Below, piece after piece: positions 7,672 to 16,161 of a stretch of 34,129 bases of DNA. The DNA comes from an uncultured Oscillospiraceae bacterium (GTDB lineage: Bacteria; Bacillota; Clostridia; Oscillospirales; Oscillospiraceae), in the NCBI GenBank assembly GCA_934646185.1, contig CAKUEH010000025.1, positions 1 through 34,129 of the forward strand. Reading direction: 5' to 3'. The translations under genes were made by a program, and so were the position numbers. Position 1 is the first letter of the stretch. Every line of letters starts with the position of its first letter. Below the pieces are notes generated by a model. That model saw only the letters and a list, made by a program, of their open reading frames with translations, searched no databases and had not been told where the DNA came from.

Positions 7672-7709
7672 AAAAAACGCGCCTTGGAAGCCCCAGGGCG
7701 CGTTTTTTT
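7672..7709. terminator. Strong bidirectional rho-independent terminator
   Basis: An 11-bp stem with one G-T mismatch is flanked by six A on the left and seven T on the right, so it can work on both strands. On the minus strand it lies after the permease stop (7723) and before the ribosome site of the radical SAM gene. The transport operon therefore largely ends here, and the radical SAM gene would depend on read-through or on its own promoter. Confidence 0.9.
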
Positions 7710-7722
7710 ATTCTGTACTTGC

Positions 7723-8700
7723 TTACAGCTTCCGCTTCAGGGAGCCGCCCTTGACTGCGTCGATGGAGATGGACAGGATCAGCACAGCGCCGATAATGAT
7801 ATCCTGCCAGTACGCGCCGACGCTCATCATGTTCATGCCGTTCTGCAAAACGGCCAGAACCATGGAGCCGAGGAACGTGCCGAGGATGGTGCCCTTGCCG
7901 CCGGTCAGCGCGGCGCCGCCCAAAATAACGGCGGACAGCGCGGTCATGTTGTAGTTCGCAGCCGCGTTGGGGATGCCCGCGCCGGTCTGGGAGGCCAGCA
8001 GAACACCGGAAACGCCGCACAGCAGACCGTTGATCAGATACAGCTTGAAGCGCAGGGAGTTGACGTTGATGCCGGCCAGGAAGCTTGCCTGCGGGTTGCC
8101 GCCGATCATGTAGACATTCCGGCCAAGCACGGTGTATTTGGAGATAAAGTGGAAGACCAGATAGCAGACGAGCATGATGATGAGGGACATCGGGATGCCG
8201 AGGATATAGCCGCGGCCGATGAATTTGAACGCGGAATCCGAGATCGTCAGCGACATGCCGTCGGAGAGCAGGAAGGCCAAGCCCCGGAAGGACTGCATGG
8301 TGGCGATGGTGGTGATGAATGCGTTCAGCTTCAGGACGGTGATGAAGAAGCCGTTGATCGCGCCCAGCGTGACGCCTACGGCCAGCGAGGCTGCCGTCGT
8401 GCCGACCCAGTTTCCGCCTGCGCCGGAGACGAGCGCGGCCACCATGCCAACGACGGCGATCTGAGAGCCGACGGAGATATCGATCATACCGGAGATGTTG
8501 ACCAGCGTCACGGAGCAGGAGACGCAGCCGACGATCGCGGCGTACAGGCCGATGTTTTTAAAGTTGATGACCGTCAGGAAATTCGGGCTCAGGATCGCGA
8601 ATACAACGATCTCAACGAGCAGAGCGCCGATAACGGTGAGCAGCGAGGAGCTGTCGCCCATCAGATCGGAAAGCGTCCTCTTTTTTGTCTGTTGTTTCAT
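7723..8700 (-). CDS. CUT2-type sugar ABC transporter permease (RbsC-like)
   Basis: 325 residues with about nine or ten hydrophobic segments. It matches ribose/xylose-type permeases in the GMIDISVGS block (about 69-77), the LNAFITTIATM segment and the C-terminal VILGGAALTGGKGT loop that contacts the ATPase. It forms the membrane pore of the uptake system encoded together with the ATPase 9 bases upstream and the binding lipoprotein. CUT2 systems carry pentoses, hexoses, inositols, autoinducer-2 or other polyols, and the permease alone does not say which. It is followed by the terminator at 7672-7709. Confidence 0.92.
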   Translation of the reverse strand: MKQQTKKRTLSDLMGDSSSLLTVIGALLVEIVVFAILSPNFLTVINFKNIGLYAAIVGCVSCSVTLVNISGMIDISVGSQIAVVGMVAALVSGAGGNWVGTTAASLAVGVTLGAINGFFITVLKLNAFITTIATMQSFRGLAFLLSDGMSLTISDSAFKFIGRGYILGIPMSLIIMLVCYLVFHFISKYTVLGRNVYMIGGNPQASFLAGINVNSLRFKLYLINGLLCGVSGVLLASQTGAGIPNAAANYNMTALSAVILGGAALTGGKGTILGTFLGSMVLAVLQNGMNMMSVGAYWQDIIIGAVLILSISIDAVKGGSLKRKL

Positions 8701-8709
8701 GTTTTCTCT

Positions 8710-10224
8710 TTATCCTCCAATCGCATACTGTACAACAGATTCCTGCGTTGCGTCCTTGCCGTCCAGGAATCCGGAAACCTTCCCCTCGAACATGACCATG
8801 ATCCGGTCAGACATGGCAAGCAGCTCGGGCATTTCCGAGGTGATGATGATCACACACTTGCCCTCGTTGACCAGACGGTCGAGGATCTTATAGATCTCCG
8901 CCTTTGCGCCGACGTCGATGCCGCGTGTCGGCTCGTTCAGGATCAGAACGTCCGGCTTCAGCTCCAGCCACTTGGACAGGACGACCTTCTGCTGGTTGCC
9001 GCCGGAGAGGCTTTCCACGATGGTGTTTTCAGAGGGCGTCTTCGTGCTGAGGCTCTCGATCCATTTCTTTGCGATCTGGGAATCCCGTTTACGGTTTACA
9101 AACAGCGGATGTGTTTTGGAATAATAGGCAGCGACGGTGTTGACGGCGACGCTCTGGTTCAGGACCAGGCCCTCCGTTTTCCGTTCTGCGGGAACATAGG
9201 CAATGCCGGCGCGGATGGCGTCCATGGGCCTTTTGATCTTCGCGGGCTTGCCGTTTACGAGGATCTTGCCGTGGTGGATGATATCCTTGCCGAACAGCGC
9301 GGAGCCGATCTCCTGATGGCCGGAGCCCATCAGGCCGTAGATCCCGAAGATCTCGCCTCGGCGCGCGTGGAAGCTGATGCCCTTGAGCCAGTCTGTCGAC
9401 AGATCCTGCACCTCCAGGATCGTCTCGCCGATCGGCGCGCCCTCCTTGGGGTACATGGCGGTCAGATCGCGGCCGACCATGCGGGAGATCAGCAGCTGGC
9501 GGGTGGCCTCCTTCATATCGATCTGGGCGGTCACGCAGCCGTCGCGGATGACCACGACGCGGTCCGCGACCTCGAACAGCTCGTCGAGCTTGTGGGAGAT
9601 GTAGAAAATAGAAATGCCCTCGGAGGCGGCTTTATGGATAAACTGAAACAGATTTTTTGTTTCAATATCATTCAAAGAGGACGTGGGCTCGTCCATGATA
9701 AGGACTTTGATATCGTTGGAGATGACCTTCGCGATCTCGATCAGCTGCTTCTGCGCAACGGAACAGGTGCCGATGCAGATCTTGGGGTCCAGTTCCAGAC
9801 CGACCTTGGCCATGATCTTCCGGGACTCTTCGTACATGGTCTTATAGTCCACGATCCCATGCCTGGTCGGGATATTGCCCATGAAAATATTTTCTGCTAC
9901 GGAAACAGAAGCGACATAGTTCAGCTCCTGATGGATGACGCCGATACCGGCTTCTTTCGCCTGTAAGGGGACATCGAAATGCACTTCCCTGCCCTCCAGC
10001 TTCATCGTGCCGCTGTCAGGCTGATAAACGCCGGAAAGGATCTTGATCAGGGTAGATTTGCCTGCGCCGTTTTCGCCCAGCAACGCCACGACCTCACCCT
10101 TGCGGATGCTGATGTCGACGTCGGTCAGCGCCTTTACGCCCGGAAACGCTTTGTTGATACCGGCAGCTTCCATCACAATCTCGTCGGAGACGCGGCGGTC
10201 CTGCCTGCTGTAGATATAACTCAA
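8710..10224 (-). CDS. CUT2-type sugar ABC transporter double ATPase (RbsA/MglA-like)
   Basis: About 504 residues containing two fused nucleotide-binding domains. The first has Walker A GENGAGKS near residue 50 and Walker B VLIMDEP. The second has the degenerate P-loop GLMGSGHQE, the canonical SGGNQQK signature near 400 and VLILNEPTRG. One active and one degenerate site is the normal arrangement in this family. The frame opens with GTG at 10233, but that codon is part of the ribosome site AGAGGTGA, so TTG 10224, 6 bases after it, is the more likely start; ATG 10173 is a third option. It energises the permease encoded directly downstream. Confidence 0.92.
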   Translation of the reverse strand: MSYIYSRQDRRVSDEIVMEAAGINKAFPGVKALTDVDISIRKGEVVALLGENGAGKSTLIKILSGVYQPDSGTMKLEGREVHFDVPLQAKEAGIGVIHQELNYVASVSVAENIFMGNIPTRHGIVDYKTMYEESRKIMAKVGLELDPKICIGTCSVAQKQLIEIAKVISNDIKVLIMDEPTSSLNDIETKNLFQFIHKAASEGISIFYISHKLDELFEVADRVVVIRDGCVTAQIDMKEATRQLLISRMVGRDLTAMYPKEGAPIGETILEVQDLSTDWLKGISFHARRGEIFGIYGLMGSGHQEIGSALFGKDIIHHGKILVNGKPAKIKRPMDAIRAGIAYVPAERKTEGLVLNQSVAVNTVAAYYSKTHPLFVNRKRDSQIAKKWIESLSTKTPSENTIVESLSGGNQQKVVLSKWLELKPDVLILNEPTRGIDVGAKAEIYKILDRLVNEGKCVIIITSEMPELLAMSDRIMVMFEGKVSGFLDGKDATQESVVQYAIGG

Positions 10225-10256
10225 TCGATTCACCTCTGTATTCTTGAACCCGCTGA

Positions 10257-10293
10257 TGACGCTGGCCGGCGCAGGGCCTGCTCTGCGGCGTCA
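10257..10293 (-). other. Inverted repeat in the binding-protein/ATPase spacer
   Basis: TGACGC (10257-10262) pairs with GCGTCA (10288-10293), enclosing GC-rich sequence that can form a small inner stem. The spacer 10234-10427 otherwise holds no gene that I can support. Confidence 0.25.
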
Positions 10294-10392
10294 CCGGTGT
10301 GATGGTATCGCTGCTTTACAAATTGCCGGTCTGGTCGTCCGCCGCGTGTTCTGCGGGCGCACGGCGGTCAGATCAGCGCTTTTCTTACGGAT

Positions 10393-10420
10393 GCTCCCGC
10401 GCCCGACAGGGCGCGGGAGC
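10393..10420 (-). terminator. 12-bp intercistronic hairpin after the binding-protein gene
   Basis: A perfect 12-bp GC stem with a 4-base loop begins 8 bases after the lipoprotein stop (minus strand). No T-run follows. In other binding-protein transport operons such hairpins protect the first message segment and reduce read-through, giving more binding protein than membrane parts; that role is inferred here. Confidence 0.6.
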
Positions 10421-10427
10421 GGAATGA

Positions 10428-11498
10428 TCAGCTGAGCTTCTTCCAGGGCAGATCATCCAGCGGATAGTACTCGGTAATGTTGCTCCAGTCGACGCAGACG
10501 AGCTTACAGGGCATGAGCGGCTCCAGCGGAACGCCATTGAAGTAATTCTCAATGATGTCGCAGAGCTGATCGCCGTAGAGCTCGGGGAACGCCGCGACGG
10601 CGGTCTTCCAAGGGCTGTTGCCCTGCGCCTCGTACAGCGGCTCAACAAACTGGGAGCCGACACCGCAGGTGAAGAGGGCGAAGTCGTCGGTACGGCCGGC
10701 AGTCTCGCCGGCGGCGATGGCTCCGGTGCCCGCGAATTCATTGATGCCGTAGCAGACGATCTTGTGTGCATCAGGATGCGCGGTCAGGAAGTCGGCAAAG
10801 CGCTGCTGGGCGACGGCGGTATCATTCTGATACTCGATCTCGACGGTGTCGCCGATCTTGATGCCGCTGTTCTGCATGACCTCAACGGCACTGCGGGCAC
10901 GCTTCTGGACCTCGTCGCCGGAGGCGATGGCCGTGAAGCAGACGATGTAGTCGACCTCGCCGCCCCAGTTTTCGTTGACCCAGTTCACGGAGTATTCGCC
11001 GGCCATTCTGCCGACCTTGTCGGAGTCGACGCCGAAGAAGGGCGTGTCGCCCATGGCGATATCCACGCAGACCATGGGAATGTTGGCAGCGGAGACGATA
11101 TCGACGATGGTGCCGGCGACGGACTGGTCAATGTTCAGGTCGACGATGAAGTCGACGCCCTGCTGGACCAGGATCTCTGCGTTCTGGACGGCCTGTGCGC
11201 CGTCGGAGTTGTTATCGACGTAGACCAGCTCCCAGCCTCTGGCTGCGCAGGCGTCTTCAAAGCCCATCTTGACGAGCTTGCCGAAGGTGGCCTTCTCGTT
11301 GATGTTTGCCAGACCGAGCTTGACGGTCTTCTTTTCCTCGGTGGGCGTCTCGTCGGCGGGTGCCTGTTCGGTGGTGGTAGTCTGTTCAGTCGTGGTGGTC
11401 TGTTCAGCGGGGGCGGGTTGTTCGGCGGCGGGCTTGGCGCAGGCAGCGAGACCTGCGAGCAGAAGCAGAGTCAGCAGCAGAGCAATCAGTTTTTTCAT
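10428..11498 (-). CDS. Sugar-type ABC transporter substrate-binding lipoprotein
   Basis: 356 residues. The signal peptide ends at the lipobox LAAC with Cys20, giving a membrane-anchored receptor. A Thr/Glu/Pro linker (about 24-55) with the repeat TTTTEQ follows, then a type I periplasmic-binding fold of the ribose/AI-2/inositol group (Peripla_BP_4): the VKLGLANINEKATFGKLVKMGFEDAC start, YVDNNSDGAQAVQNAEILVQQGVDFI, and DGxTP-like ligand contacts further on. GAGGAGG precedes the ATG. It is the first gene of the minus-strand transport operon and is divergent from the AraC regulator, which suggests regulation by that protein. Its ligand is probably the substrate of the catabolic operon at 17210 onward, but that is inference from context. 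Confidence 0.9.
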   Translation of the reverse strand: MKKLIALLLTLLLLAGLAACAKPAAEQPAPAEQTTTTEQTTTTEQAPADETPTEEKKTVKLGLANINEKATFGKLVKMGFEDACAARGWELVYVDNNSDGAQAVQNAEILVQQGVDFIVDLNIDQSVAGTIVDIVSAANIPMVCVDIAMGDTPFFGVDSDKVGRMAGEYSVNWVNENWGGEVDYIVCFTAIASGDEVQKRARSAVEVMQNSGIKIGDTVEIEYQNDTAVAQQRFADFLTAHPDAHKIVCYGINEFAGTGAIAAGETAGRTDDFALFTCGVGSQFVEPLYEAQGNSPWKTAVAAFPELYGDQLCDIIENYFNGVPLEPLMPCKLVCVDWSNITEYYPLDDLPWKKLS

Positions 11499-11719
11499 CG
11501 TTGTGTCCTCCTCTTATTTTTATAATGGAAACGCCGCAGGATCCGCTGACGCGCGTACAGACGGATCAAGCGCCGGTCCCGGCGGCCTGTCCGGCAGAGA
11601 TCGGCAGCCGGTCAGGCGGAACAGCGCCTATGCACTGACAGCGTTCGGAGCTCCCGACGGACCACCATTCCGGTCAGTCGAATGCTGTCGATTTGACGCG
11701 CTGTTCCTTTTCTGATAAC

Positions 11720-11748
11720 AGTCTATTGAACCCTGCGGAAAAAATCAA
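11720..11748 (-). promoter_or_regulatory. Candidate promoter of the sugar transport operon
   Basis: Read on the minus strand: -35 TTGATT (11748-11743), a 17-base spacer, -10 TAGACT (11725-11720). The boxes are imperfect, as expected for a regulated promoter. They predict a leader of about 215 bases (11499-11714) before the lipoprotein start. I could not assign that leader to a known riboswitch class; only ordinary GC-rich short inverted repeats were seen. Confidence 0.4.
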
Positions 11749-11800
11749 TGCAAAAAAGTAAGGATGATAAGAAATCGTATATATATGATAATAAATCAGG

Positions 11801-11829
11801 TTGTTTTTTAAAAGCAACTTCGCCATAAT
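11801..11829 (+). promoter_or_regulatory. Candidate promoter of the AraC gene
   Basis: TTGTTT (11801-11806), a 17-base spacer, CATAAT (11824-11829). It lies in the AT-rich part of the 444-base divergent intergenic region (11499-11942), back to back with the transport-operon promoter about 55 bases away. A shared regulator-binding zone would lie between them (11749-11800, including a GTATATATATGATAATA stretch). Confidence 0.45.
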
Positions 11830-11942
11830 GTAGGTATGATATGGTTCCCGGACTGTGCATATTGCCTGTTTTAGGGGCCGTCCGCAAGAAGTAAACCGTT
11901 AACGTGCTCAAAGCAGCCGCCGCAAAAACGAGGATATTTAGA

Positions 11943-12773
11943 ATGATGACCAAAGCATACCCTGTATATAAAACCGAAGATTGGATCGCAAAGGGCGATC
12001 TCGGATTCCGATTCGTAACCGTTGAAAACCGTGAATTTTCCAATGTGGAGCACGGCCATGATTTCTATGAAATTTCGGTCCTGTTTCACGGAGGCATGCT
12101 CCAGCGTGTCAACGGAAAAACCTATAATCAGCGCCCGGGCGACATCTGCATCCTGCGGCCGGGAGACTGCCATCTGCTGGCCCGCCAGACGGAGACGGTC
12201 AAGGCCTGCGTCTGCTCCATTTCCGCCGCTGTCATGGATCCATTTCTGACAGCGTTCGACATCCGCTCCCGGCTGAGCGCGAGCAAGTACGGCGTCATCT
12301 TCCACGCGCATACGCCGCAGCTCCAGCAGCTCGGGCAGGATTTTGAGCTTCTGCAGTGCTACACCGGCCAGCAGAAGGTGGATCAGGGCAAGATCGTCAT
12401 CAGTACGCTCCTGCAATATTATCTGCGGCTCGAGAACGGAGAGCAGATCGACTGGATCAACCGGATCACCCACGAGATGAACACCCCGGAAAACCTGGCC
12501 AAGGGCATCAGCGCTCTGCAACGCATCGCAAACCTGAGCCGCGCGCAGCTGTGCCGGGTGTTCCGGCGTATGATCAACCAGACGCCGCAGGAGTTCGTCA
12601 CGGAGCTGCGGCTCAATTACGCGCACACCATGGTCTGCAACACGGACGAGCCGTTTGAGAAGATCGCCGCCATGGTCGGCTACGCCAGCTATGCGCATTT
12701 CTCGGATATTTTCAAAAAGCAGTTCCAGCAGTCCCCCTCCGCCCTGCGAAAGGCCACCAAGAAATACTGGTAA
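11943..12773 (+). CDS. AraC-family transcription regulator (cupin sensor + AraC HTH)
   Basis: 276 residues from ATG 11943, which has GAGG 9 bases upstream; an ATG at 11904 lacks a site. The N-terminal half is a small cupin barrel: HGHDFYEISVLFHG with the metal/ligand-type histidines, then a PGDICILRPGDCHLL turn (about 75-88). The C-terminal third has two helix-turn-helix units, ending with the classical GYASYAHFSDIFKKQFQQSPSALRKA signature. Such regulators bind the incoming sugar or a metabolite and activate transport and catabolism genes. It is divergent from the transport operon and begins the rightward block of redox genes, so both are probable targets. The inducer is unknown. Confidence 0.9.
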   Translation: MMTKAYPVYKTEDWIAKGDLGFRFVTVENREFSNVEHGHDFYEISVLFHGGMLQRVNGKTYNQRPGDICILRPGDCHLLARQTETVKACVCSISAAVMDPFLTAFDIRSRLSASKYGVIFHAHTPQLQQLGQDFELLQCYTGQQKVDQGKIVISTLLQYYLRLENGEQIDWINRITHEMNTPENLAKGISALQRIANLSRAQLCRVFRRMINQTPQEFVTELRLNYAHTMVCNTDEPFEKIAAMVGYASYAHFSDIFKKQFQQSPSALRKATKKYW

Positions 12774-12787
12774 GGAGCACCTTGTAT

Positions 12788-13981
12788 ATGATGTACATTC
12801 AGGAGGCGTGCCGCAGCACGCCGGTGCTGGCCGCGTGCGACGTGGCGGTCGTCGGCGGCGGCATCGCGGGGATCGCCGCCGCGCTGTCCGCGGCGCGCGC
12901 AGGCGCGAAGACCATCCTGCTGGAACAGCAGTACGCGCTCGGCGGGCTCGCGACCATCGGCCTCGTCACGATCTATCTGCCGCTGTGCGACGGAACCGGT
13001 CGGCAGGTCAGCTTCGGCATCGCGGAGGAGCTGCTCCGGCTTGCAGCGGCCGCGGAGGGAAAGGATCCCGTCGCAGACTGGAAGGACCGCCGGACGGCCA
13101 CGGCGGCCCGGCTGGAATGCACCTACAATCCGAACCTGATGGCGCTCAAGGCAGAGCGGCTTTTGCAGGAGGCGGGCGTTGAGATTCTTTACGGCGCGCA
13201 GGTCTGCGAGACGCAGGTACAGGACGGCGCGATCCGCGCGCTGATTCTGGAGACACGCTCCGGCCGCAGCGCCGTCAGCGTCAAAAGCGTCGTCGACGCC
13301 AGCGGCGACGGGATCGTGATCCGGCTTTCGGGAGAGGCTTCCGCCGTTTTCCGGCAGAAAAATATTCTGGCCGCCTGGTACTACACCGCAGAGGACGGGA
13401 AATACCGGCTCCATCCGGTCGGCGCGTGCGACGATCCGGATACCTATCAGGTGGCCGGGGCCGCGCAGTCCGGCCAGACCCGGTATACGGGCCTTGATTT
13501 TATGGAGCTGTCGCGGTTCACACAGGATGCGCACCGGGTCCTGATGGAGGATTACCGGAAACGGGGCGAGCCGTCCGACCGGTATCAGCTGGCCATGATC
13601 GCGTCCATCCCGCAGATCCGCATGACGCGCCGTCTGGACGGCTGCCTCGTGCCGGACGAGCCGGACGCCTGCGTCCGGTATCCGGACAGCATCGGCATGA
13701 TCGGCAACTGGAAGCGGCGGGGCCCGGTCTACGAGCTGCCGTTTTCCTGCCTGCACGGGCGCCGGATCCGGAATCTGCTCGCGGCGGGCCGCTGCATCAG
13801 CGTGACGGACCGCATGTGGGACAACACCCGCGTCATCCCCGCCTGCGCCGTGACCGGCGAGGCCGCCGGGCTTGCCGCGGCAATGGGCGGCGATGTGACG
13901 GCTCTGCACATTGCGGAGCTGCAGGACGCGCTGGCCCGGCGCGGCGTTCTGCTGCACGAGCAGCAGCTGCCGCCGCGCTGA
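12788..13981 (+). CDS. FAD-dependent oxidoreductase (FAD_oxidored family)
   Basis: 397 residues from ATG 12788; TTG 12782 and ATG 12791 are alternatives around the AGGAG at 12773-12777. The N-terminal dinucleotide fold VAVVGGGIAGIAAA, ending in Glu46, binds FAD. The next block ALGGLATIGLVTIY resembles the flavin-contacting segment of FAD_oxidored proteins, and the C-terminal LLAAGRCISVT...IPACAVTGEAAGLAAA closes the FAD site. These enzymes oxidise or reduce sugar, cyclitol or hydroxy-acid substrates; the substrate cannot be read here. It starts 14 bases after the AraC stop and is followed, after a palindrome, by the QueG-like and U32 genes, suggesting one redox pathway. Confidence 0.85.
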   Translation: MMYIQEACRSTPVLAACDVAVVGGGIAGIAAALSAARAGAKTILLEQQYALGGLATIGLVTIYLPLCDGTGRQVSFGIAEELLRLAAAAEGKDPVADWKDRRTATAARLECTYNPNLMALKAERLLQEAGVEILYGAQVCETQVQDGAIRALILETRSGRSAVSVKSVVDASGDGIVIRLSGEASAVFRQKNILAAWYYTAEDGKYRLHPVGACDDPDTYQVAGAAQSGQTRYTGLDFMELSRFTQDAHRVLMEDYRKRGEPSDRYQLAMIASIPQIRMTRRLDGCLVPDEPDACVRYPDSIGMIGNWKRRGPVYELPFSCLHGRRIRNLLAAGRCISVTDRMWDNTRVIPACAVTGEAAGLAAAMGGDVTALHIAELQDALARRGVLLHEQQLPPR

Positions 13982-13996
13982 ACCGGGTATTCTCCG

Positions 13997-14014
13997 GGTC
14001 TTCCGCGGAAGACC
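13997..14014. repeat. 18-bp perfect palindrome in the spacer
   Basis: GGTCTTCC GCGGAAGACC is its own reverse complement. As RNA it forms a 7-bp stem with a CGCG loop, 16 bases after the oxidoreductase stop. No T-run follows, so it may be an mRNA stabiliser or weak attenuator rather than a terminator. Confidence 0.45.
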
Positions 14015-14065
14015 GTGCTGGAACAGACAACATGAAGAACGCTTAAATTGGGAGGAGCTTTTACA

Positions 14066-15085
14066 ATGGTAACATCCGAAGGAATCAAGAGACTGGCAAA
14101 GCAGCTCGGCGCAGACCTCTGCGGCATTGCTTCCATGGACCGCTTTGAGGGCGCGCCGAAGGAACAGGATCCCCGCTACATACAGCCGGACGCAAAGAGC
14201 TGCATCGTTCTGGCGTTCCGCATCCCGCGCGGCTATCTGCGCGGCATCGAAGAGGGCACATTCTTCTCCACCTATACTGCGCTCGGCTATGCCGGCATCA
14301 ACGAGGTCTTCGGGCCGATCGTGCTGCGGGAGCTGTGCTGCTATCTGGAGGACGAGGGCTATGAGTCCGTGCCTCTGCCGAACATCTATCTGCGCCCGAG
14401 CGTCTATTTCGACAAGGAGCCCGGCGACCCGTCCGTCAGCGTGCCCGTCTCGCCGGACAAGCCCTTCCCCGACGTAATGATCGACCAGCGCGTGGCGGCC
14501 TATGCCGCGGGTCTGGGCGAATACGGCTGGAGCAAGGTCTTCCTGACGCCGGAATTCGGCCCGCTGCAGCGCTTTGCCTGTCTGCTGACGACCGCGGAAT
14601 TCGAGCCGGATCCCATTTTCGAGGGAAAGATCTGCGACCGCTGCAAGCTCTGCGCGCGCAGCTGCACCGGCCACGCCATCTCGATGACGGAGGCGGATCA
14701 CATGACCATCGCCGGCCACGACATCGAATACGCAAAGCTGGATCTGAAGGCCTGTTCCATCGCCTACCGCGGCGGCGACCCGGATTACAACCCCTTCCTC
14801 GCCACAGGCGTCAAGCCCGAGGATTACAACCAGCTCTGGATGGGCAGCCCCGTTCTGGAAAAGGCCGTCGGCATCGAGCTTTACATGCGCCACGGCTCCG
14901 CGCTTGAGGGCGCGCGCGGCTGCATGCGCGAGTGCTACAACCATCTGGAAAAGACGGGCAAGCTCAAGAAGAAATTCTCCACGCCCTTCCGCAAGCCCGG
15001 CTTCAAGCACTGGAAGATCGACCGGTCGCTGTATCCGGACGTCGTCGTCGGCCAGAAGCAGAGCCACGACAAGACGCTCCTGTAA
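14066..15085 (+). CDS. QueG-like 4Fe-4S protein (epoxyqueuosine reductase-related)
   Basis: 339 residues from ATG 14066, with GGGAGGAG upstream (ATG 14048 has none). The middle block AAGLGEYGWSKVFLTPEFGPLQRFACLLTT (about 149-176) corresponds to the cobalamin-binding/ferredoxin junction of epoxyqueuosine reductase and related reductive-dehalogenase-like proteins. A single cluster motif C190-x2-C193-x2-C196-x3-C200 follows, where true QueG carries two full ferredoxin motifs. Only scattered cysteines are seen after it (in KACSIAY and GCMRECYNH). I infer a paralogue of the cobamide/iron-sulfur reductase family with another substrate, not the tRNA enzyme. It lies 6 bases from the U32 gene, so the two are co-translated. 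Confidence 0.75.
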   Translation: MVTSEGIKRLAKQLGADLCGIASMDRFEGAPKEQDPRYIQPDAKSCIVLAFRIPRGYLRGIEEGTFFSTYTALGYAGINEVFGPIVLRELCCYLEDEGYESVPLPNIYLRPSVYFDKEPGDPSVSVPVSPDKPFPDVMIDQRVAAYAAGLGEYGWSKVFLTPEFGPLQRFACLLTTAEFEPDPIFEGKICDRCKLCARSCTGHAISMTEADHMTIAGHDIEYAKLDLKACSIAYRGGDPDYNPFLATGVKPEDYNQLWMGSPVLEKAVGIELYMRHGSALEGARGCMRECYNHLEKTGKLKKKFSTPFRKPGFKHWKIDRSLYPDVVVGQKQSHDKTLL

Positions 15086-15091
15086 CGGCCT

Positions 15092-16126
15092 ATGCGGTTT
15101 TCGATCGGATACCAGCTGCCGGATCCATACGATTCCACGGCGGAGATCGCCGAGGACTACAAAGACAGCATTTCCAGCGTCTATTTTTCCGCGCCCGGTC
15201 AAAGCAGCGCCCGCTCGGTGGTAGAGGCGTCGGCGCGGGAGGAGATGCTGGAGGAGCTGCGGTATATCCGCAGTCTCGGCATTCCGCTGACGCTGCTGTA
15301 TAACGCGAACTGCTACGCGGACGGGGCCGTTTCCTCCGGATTTCAGAAGGAGATTTTGAAGACGGTCGAGGAAATGGAAGCGGCGGTCGGGATCGGCAAT
15401 CTGACGACGACCTCGCCCTTCGTGGCAAGAGTCGTAAAAAAAGCGTTTCCGGAGATCCAGATCTGCGCGTCGGTCAACATGTGGATCGGGACCGAGCAGG
15501 CCATGCGCTTTCTGGGCGAGGAGTTTGACGGCTATTATCTCCAGCGCGAGCTCAACCGCGACTTCCGGCGGATCCGGCAGCTGTCGGACTGGTGCCGGAA
15601 AAACGGCAAGGAGCTGCGCCTGCTGGCCAACTCCGGCTGCCTGTATACCTGCCCGTTCCACACGTTCCACGACAATCTGGTCGCCCACGAGGCGGGCGCC
15701 AGCCGGCTGGACAACGTCATGAGCCGCCAGCCCAGCCCCTGCTGGGATTTGATGTACGGTCTCAGCGACGAGGAGGCCGCGGCGGTCTTCCTGCAGGAGA
15801 GCTGGATCCGGCCGCAGGACATCGCGCAGTACGAGCCCTATTTTACGGAGATCAAGCTCGCGACCAGAATGCACGGCAGCCCCCGCCGCGTGGTCGCGGC
15901 GTACGTCCGCGGAAAATTCTCCGGCAATCTCTTCGATCTGACGGAGCCCAGCTATTCCCGGCGCTTCAGCCGCCATGTGCTCGACGCGACAAAATTCCCG
16001 GAGGACTGGTTCGCGCGCACGAGCAGCTGCTCGCGAAACTGCGAAAGCTGCGGCTACTGCCGGTCGGTGGCCGGGCAGGCGCTGGTGTCCAAGCGGGAGC
16101 TGGAAAAGCTGTATCTGTCCGAGTAA
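15092..16126 (+). CDS. U32-family protein with a C-terminal iron-sulfur-type cysteine motif
   Basis: 344 residues. The TIM-barrel-like U32 core shows the SVNMWIGTEQAMRFL strand-helix (about 128-142) and the NSGCLYTCPFHTFHDN block with Cys183 and Cys187, then Cys217. The last 35 residues add C313-x3-C317-x2-C320-x2-C323, a ferredoxin-like 4Fe-4S motif. Although named peptidases, U32 members such as UbiU/UbiV and RlhA/TrhP are iron-sulfur proteins needed for hydroxylation chemistry, including oxygen-independent hydroxylation. That fits the neighbouring QueG-like and flavin genes. No good ribosome site is seen, so translation likely couples to the preceding gene. The real substrate is unknown. 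Confidence 0.8.
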   Translation: MRFSIGYQLPDPYDSTAEIAEDYKDSISSVYFSAPGQSSARSVVEASAREEMLEELRYIRSLGIPLTLLYNANCYADGAVSSGFQKEILKTVEEMEAAVGIGNLTTTSPFVARVVKKAFPEIQICASVNMWIGTEQAMRFLGEEFDGYYLQRELNRDFRRIRQLSDWCRKNGKELRLLANSGCLYTCPFHTFHDNLVAHEAGASRLDNVMSRQPSPCWDLMYGLSDEEAAAVFLQESWIRPQDIAQYEPYFTEIKLATRMHGSPRRVVAAYVRGKFSGNLFDLTEPSYSRRFSRHVLDATKFPEDWFARTSSCSRNCESCGYCRSVAGQALVSKRELEKLYLSE

Positions 16127-16161
16127 ACGGCTCGGAGAAAGAGAAAGGGAAACAGTCAGAC

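Noticed and set aside
7684..9966. Open frame of 760 codons on the plus strand
   Set aside because: Antisense to the transporter permease and ATPase genes, composition unlike a protein.
11344..11430. Short tandem repeat in the binding-protein gene
   Set aside because: It encodes the Thr/Glu linker (TTTTEQ twice) of a lipoprotein, a common low-complexity spacer, not a mobile or regulatory repeat.
11499..11714. Possible riboswitch in the long leader of the transport operon
   Set aside because: I see only ordinary short inverted repeats and no recognisable conserved riboswitch core.
14066..15085. Calling the iron-sulfur protein the tRNA enzyme QueG
   Set aside because: Only one full cluster motif is visible and its context is catabolic, not tRNA modification.
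12689..15976. Open frame of 1095 codons on the minus strand
   Set aside because: Antisense to the FAD, QueG-like and U32 genes, whose motifs are intact on the plus strand.
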